Origin: Paracamarosporium sp. OC-R06-R3 | Taxonomy: Eukaryota > Ascomycota > Dothideomycetes > Pleosporales > Didymosphaeriaceae | DNA: 64,000 nt | Direction: 5' to 3' | NCBI GenBank assembly: GCA_019828545.1 | Contig: JACVRA010000153.1 | Location: forward strand, 124,001 to 188,000 | Notes under the pieces: model-generated | Database searches by the model: none | Told to the model about the DNA's origin: nothing | The model's input: the letters and a program-made list of their open reading frames with translations, nothing else | Shown here: positions 40,567 through 52,339 of the stretch, piece after piece | Layout: every line of letters begins with the position of its first letter | Numbering within the stretch: the first letter of the stretch is position 1 | Made by a program: the position numbers and the translations under genes

Positions 40567-41028
40567 GGTTGTGGGTATTGTGCACGGTCAGATATTGTAA
40601 GGTATGAAAGATACTTGAATTAGCAGCAGATTACGAGAACAAAGTACTGCCAACAAATGTCTCTCTTCTTCAGTATTTACCCCGCGCTTACGTGCGGTCT
40701 TGTTATCCCTGGATATATACCCCTGTACGGGGCGTACAGCTTGCTGACATGATCAAGCTCGAAGTGCGCCTTTTGCATCCGGTGCCGTTCAGGCCCGGAA
40801 AGTAGCGAAACGTCTACCGTCGTCGTAGAGATAGGTCAGCAACATAACACATTCCAAACTAGCCAGAAAATCAAGAGTAATAGCATGTGGTAAGAATCTT
40901 GATCCTGTATTGTGGATATCAGATACTTGAGCCCGCCCAGCCAGTAGTAGCCCATAACCCCAAACTCCTCGCCAAAGATCAGAAACTGAGAAATGCCGTG
41001 CGTGCCGCGCTCAGACTATATGGTACAA
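40567..41028. other. Intergenic region, promoter of the O-methyltransferase
   Basis: About 460 bases between the O-methyltransferase start (40566, leftward) and the calcineurin B stop at 41029. It contains the TATA element and the perfect inverted repeat described separately. The part beyond 40800 is ordinary 3' sequence of calcineurin B. Confidence 0.5.
40713..40739 (-). promoter_or_regulatory. TATA box with adjacent 17-bp perfect inverted repeat
   Basis: Reading leftward toward the O-methyltransferase, a perfect inverted repeat CTGTACG-GGG-CGTACAG (40739-40723) is followed 4 bases later by TATATA (40718-40713). The TATA lies about 150 bases before the start codon. Seven-base arms around a 3-base spacer suit a dimeric regulator. 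Binding is inferred. Confidence 0.6.
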
Positions 41029-41698
41029 TCAGAACTGATCCAAGGTCATGCTCATGGTAACGTCGGTGCTCTCGACCATCTTGGTGAATTCCTCGAAGCT
41101 GATTTTGCCGTCGCGGTCCAGATCGGCCTCCATGATAGTCTTGTCAACGATCTGTAGGAAGTCAGCATTTGCCCCCCTACCCTCACCCTGCTCTTGCTAG
41201 TTGCACGTGTAAAGTTACGTACCTGCTGCAGCTGCTGGTCCTTCAAGTTGCTCCCCACCATCATCTTCAGCACAATGAAAAGCTCGCCATTGCTTATGTA
41301 GCCGTCACGGTCGATATCGTAGACGCGGAACGCGAACCGCAGCTTCTCCTCCTTGTTTCCCTTGCTACTAAACGCTGACAGGCCTGACACGAACTCCTGG
41401 AAATCCACGTCGCCGCCGCCGTCCTCGTCGAAGATGGCAATCATGCGTGTCGCGAGCGGGTTCGAGGAGATCTGGGGCAGGGCGAGGAATTCATCGCGGT
41501 CGACGGTGCCCGAGTTGTCTTTGTCGAGCTTCATGAAGCGCTTGCGCAGGCGGTCTACCTCCTCGCGGTCGACTATGCAGATGTATCAGCGGATGCCTCA
41601 GTTTTCAGCCCCGCGCGTGGGCACGAATTGCGGGGAGGAAGCGTACAATTCGACCCGGAGGCGATGTTGTCCAGTATCGCCGACGGCTGGTTTCCCAT
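41029..41698 (-). CDS. CNB1: Calcineurin B, regulatory subunit
   Basis: Three exons, leftward: 41698-41647, 41572-41223, 41151-41029 (introns 74 and 71 nt), 174 residues, the expected length. It begins MGNQPS, a canonical N-myristoylation site after Met removal. Four EF-hand loops are intact: [36 protein letters not shown] and [12 protein letters not shown]. The calcineurin A-binding surface sequence ([32 protein letters not shown]) is preserved and the protein ends MSMTLDQF. It binds the catalytic subunit and makes the phosphatase calcium-responsive, acting on Crz1-type signalling, stress and morphogenesis in fungi. The start is divergent from the DUF1770 gene. Near-complete family identity makes this assignment very secure. 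Confidence 0.97.
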
Positions 41699-41954
41699 TG
41701 CGGCGGCGTGTATGTGAGAGACTTGGAGTGTGGGCGTAGGTGTAGGTGGGTTGTTTGGGGGGCGGCCTGTGTTCGTGGGGTCGGACTGGACGGAGCTGCT
41801 GTCGCTGGTCTCGCCCCGCCGTCAGGGTCGCTTCGTCGCTTCGCTCCTGCCGCGGCGGCTAGCCTCTCTCCGCGCTTGCTGCTTAGTCACCAGCATAGCT
41901 GCACTCCCAGCGACATCATCGCCTTGCTCGCCCACGGCCATCTGCACCACGCGC
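41699..41954. promoter_or_regulatory. Shared bidirectional promoter (calcineurin B / DUF1770)
   Basis: 256 bp separate the divergent start codons at 41698 (-) and 41955 (+). The segment is G/T-rich on the left and C-rich on the right, which means pyrimidine-rich leaders for both transcripts. No clear TATA. Co-regulation is possible but inferred only from spacing. Confidence 0.5.
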
Positions 41955-42604
41955 ATGCCAATTGATGAGCCCGCCATGGACAACAGCGCGACCTCCGAGA
42001 TAGCTTCGCTGATCCAGTCTGCGCACATCAAGCGCAATCCCTCGCCGCATCACGACCTCAATCCATCCACAACCGTATCCGAGAAGCAGCCCGTCCACCT
42101 GGATGCACACCCCGACCCCGATGCATCCGACGTCGACGAAGATGAGATTCCGCTAAGTGTACTACGGCCTGTGCCTCGACGCCACACGATGCCCCCACTG
42201 CCGGACCTGCGCTTGGAGCAAACCTACCTAAAGAGCATTGAGCACGCAGAATCGTGGCAGGCTGTTGCGTGGATCACTTTCAAGGACAATGTCCTCCTAT
42301 GTTTTGCACAGGGCTTGCTATGGACGCTGGTATTGAGTGGCTGGAGGCACGTAAATCGATCGTCCAAGTTCAGTGGCCGCGGTGTGGGCGCGAGGATACG
42401 GAGATGGTGGTGGGGTGTGAACAACTGGAAGATACCTGAGGGGGGATCGAAGTTGAAGAGCACGAAGTTGGCAGGCAACGTTTCGGAGGTGAGTGCTGCT
42501 TTTCTGAATGTCTGATGCCCATGCGACAGGATCACCTTGGGGGCAGATGCTGATGTGTGTCACAGTATTATAAGAACGAGTTTTCCGGCTCTATTTTAGA
42601 CTAG
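41955..42604 (+). CDS. DUF1770-family fungal protein
   Basis: Exons 41955-42488 and 42566-42604 give 190 residues; an alternative start at 41976 (MDNSATSEIASLIQSAHIKR) gives 183 and aligns better with the family. Typical DUF1770 features in order: a polar N terminus with Ser-Pro-His (RNPSPHHDL), an acidic EDEIP segment, LRPVPRRHTMPPLPDLRLEQ, then YLKSIEHAESWQAVAWITFK. A hydrophobic segment LLCFAQGLLWTLVLSGW follows, then RRWWWGVNNWKIP, the family's most conserved Trp-rich motif. The short last exon encodes YYKNEFSGSILD. One possible membrane-associated helix. Biochemical function is unknown. Confidence 0.88.
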
Positions 42605-42717
42605 GTTGAATACTAGAAGGATTTAATGCATTGTTGGGCATTTCACTGTACAAAAGATCAACATTTCCCTTCCTTTTCTACAGCGCTTGGGTAAATACGA
42701 CGTGTATTGCCAAGTGT

Positions 42718-43705
42718 TCATTGCCACCATTCTGGAAAGAACGGTTCGAGCGCAACAGGTATCTTCGATGGCACAAGCTCTGGATATTCCCTAGCGATCA
42801 CCTTCTTCATCTCATTATACAGGACCTTGTATCCTTCCCCACTGAGGTGCAGTCCTACTATCATCAGCTCTTGTCACTCATATTCAACGGCATATATATC
42901 AATGACACTTACCATCATACAAAAGCCGATTTAATGCGCTCTTCTCAACCGTCCTGTCCCCAGGCAAGTTTTCGTCCCCATCCCACCCTATCTCCCGCAT
43001 ACAGGCGCTCCACAAATCTACCACCGCGGTCTCACTTTCAGCACCTACTTCCACCACTGCTCTTGCATACGCTCGCGCAATGACGGCCTTGCGCGCGGAT
43101 TTTCCCGGCTCGTCCCAATTATCGAACTGCCATTCGTCAATTGGTGGTGGCGTGATGAGCAGGATCTTGATATCAGGGTGGGCAATAATAGAGGGATGAG
43201 AAACCAGCCTATGGTAGTTGAGCTTGTACTGCTCTAGCGGGACATGTTGACCCGTCGTGTTTGGGAGAGAGGCGTCGTTTGCTCCAAAAAAGAGCGTCTT
43301 GTCACCCATTATACCTGGTTAGAAGACCGCACTGCTGTAGAAATCGTCTTGGACGTACCACGATACGAACACGCACATCCTGCGGTGAGGGAAAGACCAT
43401 GGGTAAGACTTTCAAGGCGTTGGATGTGTTGTAGCCACTGAAACCGCGATTTATAATATCGACACGCCGCATGTAGTCTTCTCGCTCATGCTAGATCAGT
43501 CTGCGATAGTTGCAACAATAGAAGGTAGAATACCATAGCGGAGCGCAGAAATGCAACTAAAACTAATCTCTGGATTACCATCGATCTGGGTTATCGAGTC
43601 GCCGAAGAAGATGAACTGGTCATATACGACTTTCTTTATAGTGGTACTCTCGGTTTTCGTGGCAGATGTCGCGCGCGAAAGACATTGAGGCGTGGTAGCA
43701 GACAT
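42718..43705 (-). CDS. IAH1: SGNH/GDSL esterase, isoamyl-acetate hydrolase (Iah1) type
   Basis: Four exons, leftward: 43705-43534, 43477-43359, 43297-42913, 42854-42718 (introns 56, 61, 58 nt), 270 residues. SGNH blocks are complete: block I FIFFGDSITQ with nucleophile Ser, block II Gly in NRGFSGYNT, block III Asn in LFFGANDA, and block V with catalytic Asp/His in the last exon (GLHLSGEGYKVLY). HVPLEQYKLNYHRLV and ILLITPPPIDEW are typical of the Iah1 group, which hydrolyses acetate esters in the cytosol. Intron 1 was placed with acceptor GAGAAG at 43478 because only this keeps ALRYDYMRRVDIINRGF aligned with the family. The N-terminal 35 residues before VVYDQF are Ser/Thr-rich. It converges with the DUF1770 gene 113 bp away. 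Confidence 0.88.
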
Positions 43706-44464
43706 GATGTGGAAAGGCACTGGATCGTTCAGAATAGGTGAAAAAAGCTACATGTACATGTACTATGTGTACGGCGGGGTGAGAGCAGCCGCGCAGGGTA
43801 GATTTAAGCGTCGGGACGGAAGGAGGAACCGAGCGCCGCTCCTCGCTCATCATACTGTCAAATAACGCAAACTATCAGCGACAAGAATTTACAAGATTCG
43901 CAAGATGCCTTTGAGGAATTGTTGGCCTAGGCAAGCGATTGATGTATAAGATGAATGGACATAAGATGATGACATAGAGTCCATAGAGCCTAAGACTGTT
44001 ATGTATGGAACATGTTGGACAAATTGGGAGTGATATTGTCCAGAAGAGCAGGGTGTTCAAGCATTCACTATTCCCTTTCCAAGTTTGATATGCACTTAGT
44101 CGTCAGTTGGGTTCAGAGAGAGAAGCGCCCCGTTCTTGACAAGTATCGCGCGGGAAAGATACTGCGAAGATGCCTCGCATGCAACTTCCGAAAACGGAAA
44201 CGGCCTGTCACGCAATCATTCGTAACGCATTCGGCCCGGTCCACGCATTCTAACGAGAAACACCGAACGACCTTTCCTAAACATCATTCAAGGCCGACAC
44301 CAGCGATATGGCAAAAAATCTAGACGTGGCGTCGCCGCGTTCATAGCACCTTCCTGATAGGTTTTCCGCATTGTTACCTTGCGCCCCGTTGAAGCTGAGT
44401 GGCCATAATACGCGAGCACGACATTTCAAACTTTTCCACGTTATCTCCGTACAAAAGCCTGAGG
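43706..44464. other. Divergent intergenic region
   Basis: About 760 bases between the esterase start and the permease start. No motif-bearing frame. The 44400-44464 segment continues the permease frame upstream without an ATG and is treated as leader. Confidence 0.45.
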
Positions 44465-46412
44465 ATGCCCGTTGATAGCGTCGGGCGACGACAACCTCAC
44501 GGTCGCGATGGCGGTAATGGCAGCAGTACACCTTTGATCAACCCATCCTCGGACCGAACGCACTACAGCACTTTCACAGCAAGAGATATCACGGGGAACA
44601 TTGAAAATCAAACATCATCATCATCATCGACCATGGCGCAAAATGGAACATTGAACAAAAACGATCTCGATATCGACGTTAATGTATCCAATAGCCATGG
44701 TGCTGATCTCGAAGCATCGTGGAGCCACGGTCGCGTCCAGGAGGGTGACTTCGTAACGGAGCTTGAAAACAGCCGATTGCAAAGGGGTCTCCACCAACGA
44801 CATATTCAAATGATCGCTATTGCTGGTGCTATTGGAACTGGTCTTTTCCTTGGTCTTGGCGGTTCAATCCAAACCGGCGGTCCGCTAGGTGCCCTTTTGG
44901 GATATGCAACTGTGGGCTTAATCGTATGCGCTGTGCAATTCGCGCTTGGGGAGGTCGCTGCACTTCTTCCAGTCACTGGATCTTTCGTGAGACATGCCGA
45001 ATTTCTCGTGGATCCCGCATTTGGCTTCGCGATAGGCCTGAATATCGTATATGGAAACCTCCTATCAGTTCCCGCCGAAATCAGTGCTATTTGTGTTCTC
45101 TTCCAATATTGGACGGATATCAATTCCTCCCTCTTCATTTGCATATTCATATTCATCACTTTCGTGGTGGGAATATCGTTTGTAGGCATATACGGCGAGG
45201 TCGAGTTCTTTTTCGCTTGCTTGAAGATTCTCCTGGTCGTCTTCCTTATCATATTCGGATTGGTCATCGATCTTGGAGGGATACCAGGACAAGAACGCAT
45301 TGGCTTCCGATACTGGAAACAGCCTGGTCCTTTCGTCGAACATATTGCAACTGGCTCATGGGGACAATTTTTGGGTAGGTTGGCTCTGTTCATCGTTCTA
45401 TATTTTCGCCGCTGATTATTACCTAGGCTACTGGTCAGTCATGACGAGCGCTGTTTTCTCGTTTGCAGGCGTGGAAAGTCTAGCCATGGCAGCGGCTGAA
45501 ACGCAAAATCCACGCCGGAACATCCCCAAAGCGTGCAAGAAGGTCTTTGCGAGAGTTGTTATATTCTACATCCTTGCTGTCCTTATTGTAGGCATGATTG
45601 TAGCTAGCGACGATCCTCGGCTCAACGATACTACGGGTGACGCTTCGCAATCTCCCTTCGTCATTCTGGCCTCAGCAGCAGGCATTAAAGCGATTCCTTC
45701 CGTAGTCAATGCTGTGGTGATAACATCTGCCTGGTCATCATCCAACCAGGCCCTCCTCGCCGGAACTCGCGTACTTTACGGTCTCGCCATCAAAGGTCAA
45801 GCACCTAAGATTTTTCTGCGTACTACACCGTGGGGCGTCCCATACGTCTGCGTTTGCTTCAACACATGCTTTATGTTCCTCGCATTCATGTCATTATCTA
45901 GCAACGCCATGACCGTTTTCTGGTGGTTGGTAGATTTGACAGCTGCAGGTGTGCTGGTATCCTGGTCGAGCATCTTGCTCAATCATACAAGGCTATGTTT
46001 GGCCTTCAAGAAACAAGGTATACCGCGCACAGAGCTTCCATTCTATAACAAATGGACAGAGTATACTTCTCCAATAGCACTGGCCGCGTGCCAGATCATA
46101 CTTTGGACTGGTGGCTTCTCGGTCTTCACAAAGGGCGGATGGGATCCGGCGACTTTTGTGTCTTCGTACCTGTAAGTGATTGGTTCTCTGTGGCTTAATC
46201 TCCCAAGACACAAGTATGCTAACGCACGTTGTAGAGATATCCCGCTCGTTCTCACCGCTTTCCTGCTCTGGAAGTTCATTAAAGGCACTAAGTTTGTGAA
46301 TCTGGCGGACGTACCGATTCGTGAGGCCTTGGAGGAAGTCGCGAAGCACCCAGAACCGTTAGAGCCCAAGAAAACTGGCTGGAAACGAGCTGTTGGTATA
46401 ATATGGGATTGA
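44465..46412 (+). CDS. Amino-acid permease (APC superfamily, fungal YAT type)
   Basis: Exons 44465-45374, 45427-46171 and 46235-46412 give 610 residues. A polar N tail of about 115 residues, rich in Ser/Asn/Asp, precedes the first helix. The signature LQRGLHQRHIQMIAIAGAIGTGLFLGLG (substrate-site GAIGTG) marks the amino-acid permease family. It is followed by GPLGALLGYATVGLIVCAVQ, and GEVAALLPVTGSF, which is typical of fungal proton symporters. FAGVESLAMAAAETQNPRRNIPKA lies in the middle and further membrane helices continue to about residue 570. About 12 transmembrane helices in all. It ends in a short cytosolic tail (EEVAKHPEPLEPKKTGWKR). Plasma-membrane uptake of amino acids is expected; specificity is not readable. 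Alternative start at 44632 (MAQNGTLNKND). Confidence 0.92.
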
Positions 46413-47472
46413 TTCGATTAGATTTATACAACGCAAACCTAATGTATCTATACGGAGGAATAATCTAGACAAAAGCTGGGAGAACCAGCTCCGGAAAACT
46501 ACTTTCAGTGGAGCCAGCGTCTAGCACTTAGATATTGACCCACTCCCAAAATATTTGTCCATTCTTACAACGTTGGCATCTTCAACTTCGTGGCCATCTG
46601 CGTCTCAAGGCCATTCAATTCCCTGATCCTGTTTGAGTGTCATGATGATCTTCTTGACACTAGTAGAACACAACATATCCTCCTCTCCACCCGACCATGA
46701 GATTCGGCCTTATGTTGCCAAGCCTAGTGGGACCGCCAAAGTATTAGGACTACGGTTTGGGCGGTTTATCATCCTCGGATACCATTGCTTTTAGTATTTG
46801 CATATTAGGCGAAACGTATTAACGTGAGACAGACGATTCAAGTAGTGCATCACAGAAAGCACAGAACAAGGTTATTAACTCGTTACTTGGCTTGTGTGAT
46901 GGTTGACAAGCATGATCTCACCTCTGTTTTAAGAGGACCGGCCGCAGACGCATTTAGTGTGGATGACAGAGGATACGTTACGTTGGTATCTGTAGATAAA
47001 GATGGGGGTACATGTCAGTAGGACTTTCGTACCTTGTCCCGCGGGTATATGTGCTATTGAAAGCGGAGGTTGGGAAAACTTTGTTGTGGGGAAAACAGAT
47101 GTTGCATGTTCATGAAGTAAGTAGTCAGCTGCAATTGATATCATTCATGCTGCCGGAGCAACTTCCGGAGCCACCCACTGACCTCTTGTTGGGGGAAATG
47201 TGGGGTAATTGTCTGCCAGCATCTCAAGTCTACAAATCCAGACTATACATAGGAATAAAGCGTGCAAGATCAATTTGACTCATTACAATTACTACATTTC
47301 AATCTGAGTTGCCTCAAGCCAGCCCAATCTATCAAAGCCATAAAGGCGCTCAACAAGAGAGATCTATATCATGCAAACACCCGCTAACATAATACAAACA
47401 TTACAATCATAAGTAGAACTTTTCAAAGAGAGTAAAAGAAAAAGAAAAAGCCCCAATTTGGACCGTAAAGAC
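46413..47472. other. Convergent intergenic region
   Basis: About 1.06 kb between the permease stop and the ABC transporter stop. Short frames such as 46824-47021 and 47012-47278 have no motifs. AT-rich near 47390-47440 (poly-A-rich AAAGAAAAAGAAAAAG). I see no gene. Confidence 0.45.
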
Positions 47473-50400
47473 TCACGTCTCTCGGTTCGGCGGCGCAGCA
47501 CCTTCCTGTGCCGGTCTCTCAGCAACCTTCTCAGCCTTTTCTTGAGGCTTGCTCTTCGTCCCCTTCTTACTTCCCTTTCCCCACTTGGCCACCCGGAAGG
47601 CCCAGTAGGTCAGAACCGCCACAAAGATGTTAAAGAGCACGAATGCCCAAATGATACCAAAGTTGCGCCACCTCTCGCTGTAGTAGATATTCGAGCCAGC
47701 CAGGAACTGGTCTCCGTTGCGTAGAGGGCAATACCTGCAGTCGCTGGTGGCTTGCGGGTTCTGAAGCGTACCAGGCGCTGTCTGAAGGTAGTCGGCGAGG
47801 TACTGTTGGCAGGTTTGACCGGATGGTGGGTTGAAGCGCGATGTTTCTTTTTCGGTGCAAACCACCTGGCGCCCGTGCAATAGTGTCGAACACATACCTC
47901 CGATCCAGTACGTGAAAGGAGAAACGCGATACATGAAGACCCAAAAGCCGGGAAGTGCCGAGGGAGACTGAAGGACACCGTTGAACAAGATGCTCATGAA
48001 AGTGAGTAGAGTAACAATTCCAGAGGCGGTTTGGGCATCAGGTAGTGCTGCTATAGTCATCTGGGCGAATGAGCTCGCATAGATGAGCAACTGCATGCAG
48101 AAAAGCAGTATAAGACCTTGCCGCACGCCGCTCTGATTAGCGCCCACAACTGGATAGTAGAAACAGGCCCAGATCAAGATACCGGTCATGATTTGGTACG
48201 GGATTTCGACAATGATGTTGGCGATCATGAAAGCCTTCCAGGAGTATGCTTTGCTGGGGCGTTCGCGGACTTCATACAGTTCTCGTTGCGTGATGAAGAG
48301 CGGTTGAATCTATGGTTGTCAGTATGTGTATGTTGATGACGATAGAGTGAGAAGCTTACCTGTTGCACAAGGGTAGTGAAGATAGTAGTCAGCATGAAGG
48401 CGGAGAACAAAATGATTTGCATGCCAGCCTGGGAAGAGTCGGCCTTGAAGAAACTGAATCCAATGAACAGTCCGGCAGCGATACCGAGACCAAACTTGGC
48501 GAAAACATAACTGGGCATGCGCCAATACTGCTGGAAGACACGGTATGTTACTTCCACTAGTTGCTGTCCAAAAGGCATGGCAAATTCTGATTTGGCAGTG
48601 GGATCATCGGATCCGGCAACTTCTTCATGCTTCTTGTCCTCATGAATCCGTTCGATATCTTGCTCGACAATCTGGCGCATGTCGCTTCCTTTCCAAACAT
48701 CGTGCCAGTCTTCGCCTTGGCTGTTCTTCCCAGCGTTGACAATTTCAAGCATATACTCAGCTGGGTTCTCTTCGTCTCCACACTTGCGAGCACCGTTATT
48801 CTCAAAATAATCGAGCAGCTTGCGAGAGTCCTTGCCGATTTCGCCAAAGTAGACAGTTTTACCACCTCGAGCAAGGAAAAGCAGGCGGTCAAATTCCTGG
48901 AAAAGAATAGCAGACGGTTGGTGAATTGTGCAGAGAACAGCTTGGCCTGCGTCGGCGAGCTTTCGGAGGAAAGCGCAAATTGCCCACGAACTCTGAAGCT
49001 GAGTCAGTGAAACAACCTTGATAATGTGCATCAAAATGACTTACTTGGCTGTCGAGACCACTGGTAGGTTCATCGAGGAAGAGAAGAAGCTTAGGCTTGG
49101 CTGCTAGCTCAACACCAATGGTAAGTAGCTTACGCTGCTCGACGTTCAAACCTTCTCCAGGAACGCCAACAACTGCGTTGGCAAAGTCTTCCATGTTTAA
49201 CATCTTGATGACCTCTTCCACATAATCGTACTTTTCTTTCTTGCTCACAGTCTTTGGCTGACGTAGCATAGCGCTGAATCGAAGACTTTCTCGAACCGTG
49301 GCGGTTTCTAGGTGCAGATCTAAAACAAGAGGTCAGGAGATATTATAAGGTATATCGAAACAGAATGACTGACCTTGCTGTTGAACATAGCCGGTTGAGC
49401 GCTGGAAACTTGCGTCCAAGGGTTTTCCATTGACGAACATGTCTCCAGTGACCACCCCCATCGTAGTCCGTTGCGCGAGCACATCCAGCAGAGTCGTCTT
49501 ACCAGCACCGCTCACTCCCATTAGTGCAGTAAGTGTACCTGGTTTTACAAAGCCAGAAACATGATCAAGTAGCCTACGTTCTCCACCTTTGATCTGGATA
49601 TCGTATGTCACATCTCGCCAGGTGAAGATATCTTTTTGGGGCTCGACAGCGTTTACGTCGGATTCAGTAGCAGTCGCATTTGGATCGGCAGTGGCACCCT
49701 TCTCCACGTCGGTCTGTGAGTCCTTGCCGCTGTTTTGCATGTATGCGGGGACATGGCCTCGTTGGAATACAAGAACTTCTGCGCTGCTCGAGGTGGATGA
49801 ATTCAACTCAACCGCTGCGAAGTAAATGAACATGAAGAAGAACAGGAAGCCAAGGAGAATGCCGAAATTCCGCCAGACGTGGGAATAGTAGTACTCGTAG
49901 TTCGTAGCAATGAACGCATCGCCACTCACTGTGCGTTGACCCGCAACAGCTCCAACGGCATTACAAACCCATGAATCACCCTGTAGTGGAGTGTACGCTG
50001 GAACGAATGCTGCGCACGCGAAATCTCGTCCGTGGAACTCGTTCGCAATCAAGATTTCGAACGCATAGAATATCGGGTTTATCCATCTGATCCAGCTAAA
50101 CCATGGATGCATTGACGGGACAGTGATGACAAAACCAGTACTAGAAGGAATCAGCGAGAGCGCAAGAGATCTTGAATGCGGAAAAACTTACTATACGACA
50201 AGTGCGAGCACCAAGACTCCCGCAAGAGCCATGGCTTGGGAAACGGTTTTGGTGCAAGCTGCTAGCGTTCGGAAAACGGCAGACATGACAAAGGTCGATA
50301 TATATGTGATGAGGAAGTACAAGAAAAACTGTGCAGGTTCGCGTCGCAGTCCGGCCATGAAGTAGAGGATGATGTTGAAGAAGACAGCTTGAACAAACTT

Positions 50401-52339
50401 GACTGGTATGTCTGCTACAATACCTGCCATGGCTTCTGCAAAGGGATGATAGAATGCGTAGCTAGCGTGTTTCTCGACGATAGGTCGTTGAGCGTAGAGA
50501 CTGTTGATTTCGGCGATAGCAGTAAGAGCATTAAACAGAATGGCGAGAAATAGAACCGAGCCTTTGGCGAAGAAGTTGTCCGTCGAATCAGGAGCACCGA
50601 AGAAGATAGAGCCAACGATTAATGCCATAATGACATTGAGCCCTGCCTGCGTAGCCGTGGCTGAGATATCACCCCAAATGCGCTGGTAAGCTCGAACAGT
50701 GCAGAGTTTGACTTGCATAGGGATGCTTATCAGGATCGATGACTCAGGGCGGACGCGCTTTGCTTGCTGGAAATTCTTTTGTTCGCGCAGCCGCACGGCA
50801 CTCTGACCTTGGTGGTCGATTGGGTATTCGCTTTCGTGCTCTTCGATTTCGGCTTGCAACTCCTTGTATTCGGGTGACTCCCTCCAGATCCTTTCGAATT
50901 CGTCGGGCGTGCGGGGGACTTTATTCTCCATACCCTTCCGTGCCTTTCGCTCCTGTGGGTTAGTTACAGAAGTAAGGAAGTCTCCAGTGGTTTGACGAGG
51001 CGGGCAGTACCAGCCTTGCCGTTCGAAGAACTCTTTGGCAGCATCGGCAGGACCAAAGTAAATCTGACGACCCTCGTAAAGCACAGTTGCTTTGTCGAAA
51101 ATATCGTATATACTTTGACTGGCTTGGTAGATAGCTACGGCAGCGGCGTTGTCGCCGAAGTCGGAGGCGAGCCGCAATGTATTAACGAATTTGAAAGCCG
51201 TAGCTAGGATGTGTTAGCCAATAGCCAACAAGCACTTTGGGTGTCTACTCACCAGAGTCAAGACCTCTCGTGCTGTTGTCCCAAGCGGCAAAGGGCGAAC
51301 CAGCCAGCATCATCTCTGCTATACTTACACGCTTACGTTCTCCGCCAGAAACACCACGAATGAAATCGTTGCCCACTTTGGTGTTGTACGTATGACTCAA
51401 GCCGACAACAGCCATGACCACACGTGCAGTGAACTTGAAAAATTCGTTGCGAGACATGCCCATTGGACGCGCCGTTGGTGTCCTCGTAGCTGCTGCAAAT
51501 TCCAAGGTCTGACCCACCGTCAAATGAGGAAAATGCTTATCGACCTCCTGGTTGTATACGACTTCTCCCTTGAATTCCTTCATCATGTGATTCTGAGGTA
51601 TGCCGTTGTAGTGAACAACAGACTCCTTGTCCAATTCGAGCCCGTGAAGTTCGCCGCACATGGTCTTGAGAAGCGTGCTGCATCCTGAGCCAGGCCGGCC
51701 GAGCACAATGAGCAGCTCGCCACTCTTGACAATGCCATCGAAGTTGCGCAAGATGTGCTTGTGTTGCTTCTTGCCGCCTTTGAACATGTCTTGGACCATG
51801 AAGCTATTGCCAACTGTTTTCTGCAGTTGCAGCGCTTCACCTTTGCCGTATACGTTCAGATTCTTGTACACAATACCAACTTGCATCATGGAGTGTCCGA
51901 CCTCTTCTAGTTGATTTCTGAACATCTTCAGGAACTTGGGCAGCTGAAACGATTCGCTCGTGGGGTCGACGGAGGGATCGCCAGGGGCAGCCATAGTTGA
52001 CTGCTTTCGCGAAAGTGTCGTGTAGAGTTCGCGCAGTTCACTACGATCTTCATCGTTTATTGTGCCTTGTGTCTTCCGCCGTGTCAAGGTAGATGATGTG
52101 AAGTCTGAGGAGTCTGAAGGGCCATCTTGGTGATCTCCTGCGGTCCTCACTGGTGCGAATCGACCGGAGGCGGAAGATTCGCTGGACGTCCGTGACGTCG
52201 CCGGAGACGCCTGAGTCTCCCCTGCGGCTGTGAATTCATGTTTTTCGGAGTAATTCGAGGTGTGGCCGTCAGGCGCATATGTTTCGCGTCCTGACGCTGT
52301 GCGGATGATGCCGGACTCATGTGGATGTGAAGCATCCAT
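47473..52339 (-). CDS. PDR-type (ABC-G) multidrug efflux transporter
   Basis: Six exons, leftward: 52339-51253, 51203-50192, 50140-49374, 49319-49045, 48992-48360, 48309-47473 (introns 49-54 nt), 1536 residues. It has the reverse layout NBD-TMD-NBD-TMD. NBD1 shows the fungal degenerate Walker [12 protein letters not shown] (Cys for Lys, about residue 214), an intact [13 protein letters not shown] signature and Walker [17 protein letters not shown]2 has canonical Walker [12 protein letters not shown] (about 908) but a degenerate signature LNVEQRK, and Walker [16 protein letters not shown]. This asymmetry defines the Pdr5/Cdr1/Atr group. Each TMD has six helices; the last extracellular loop is Cys-rich ([16 protein letters not shown]). 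Plasma-membrane export of fungicides, plant compounds or own metabolites is expected. Substrates unknown. Confidence 0.96.
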
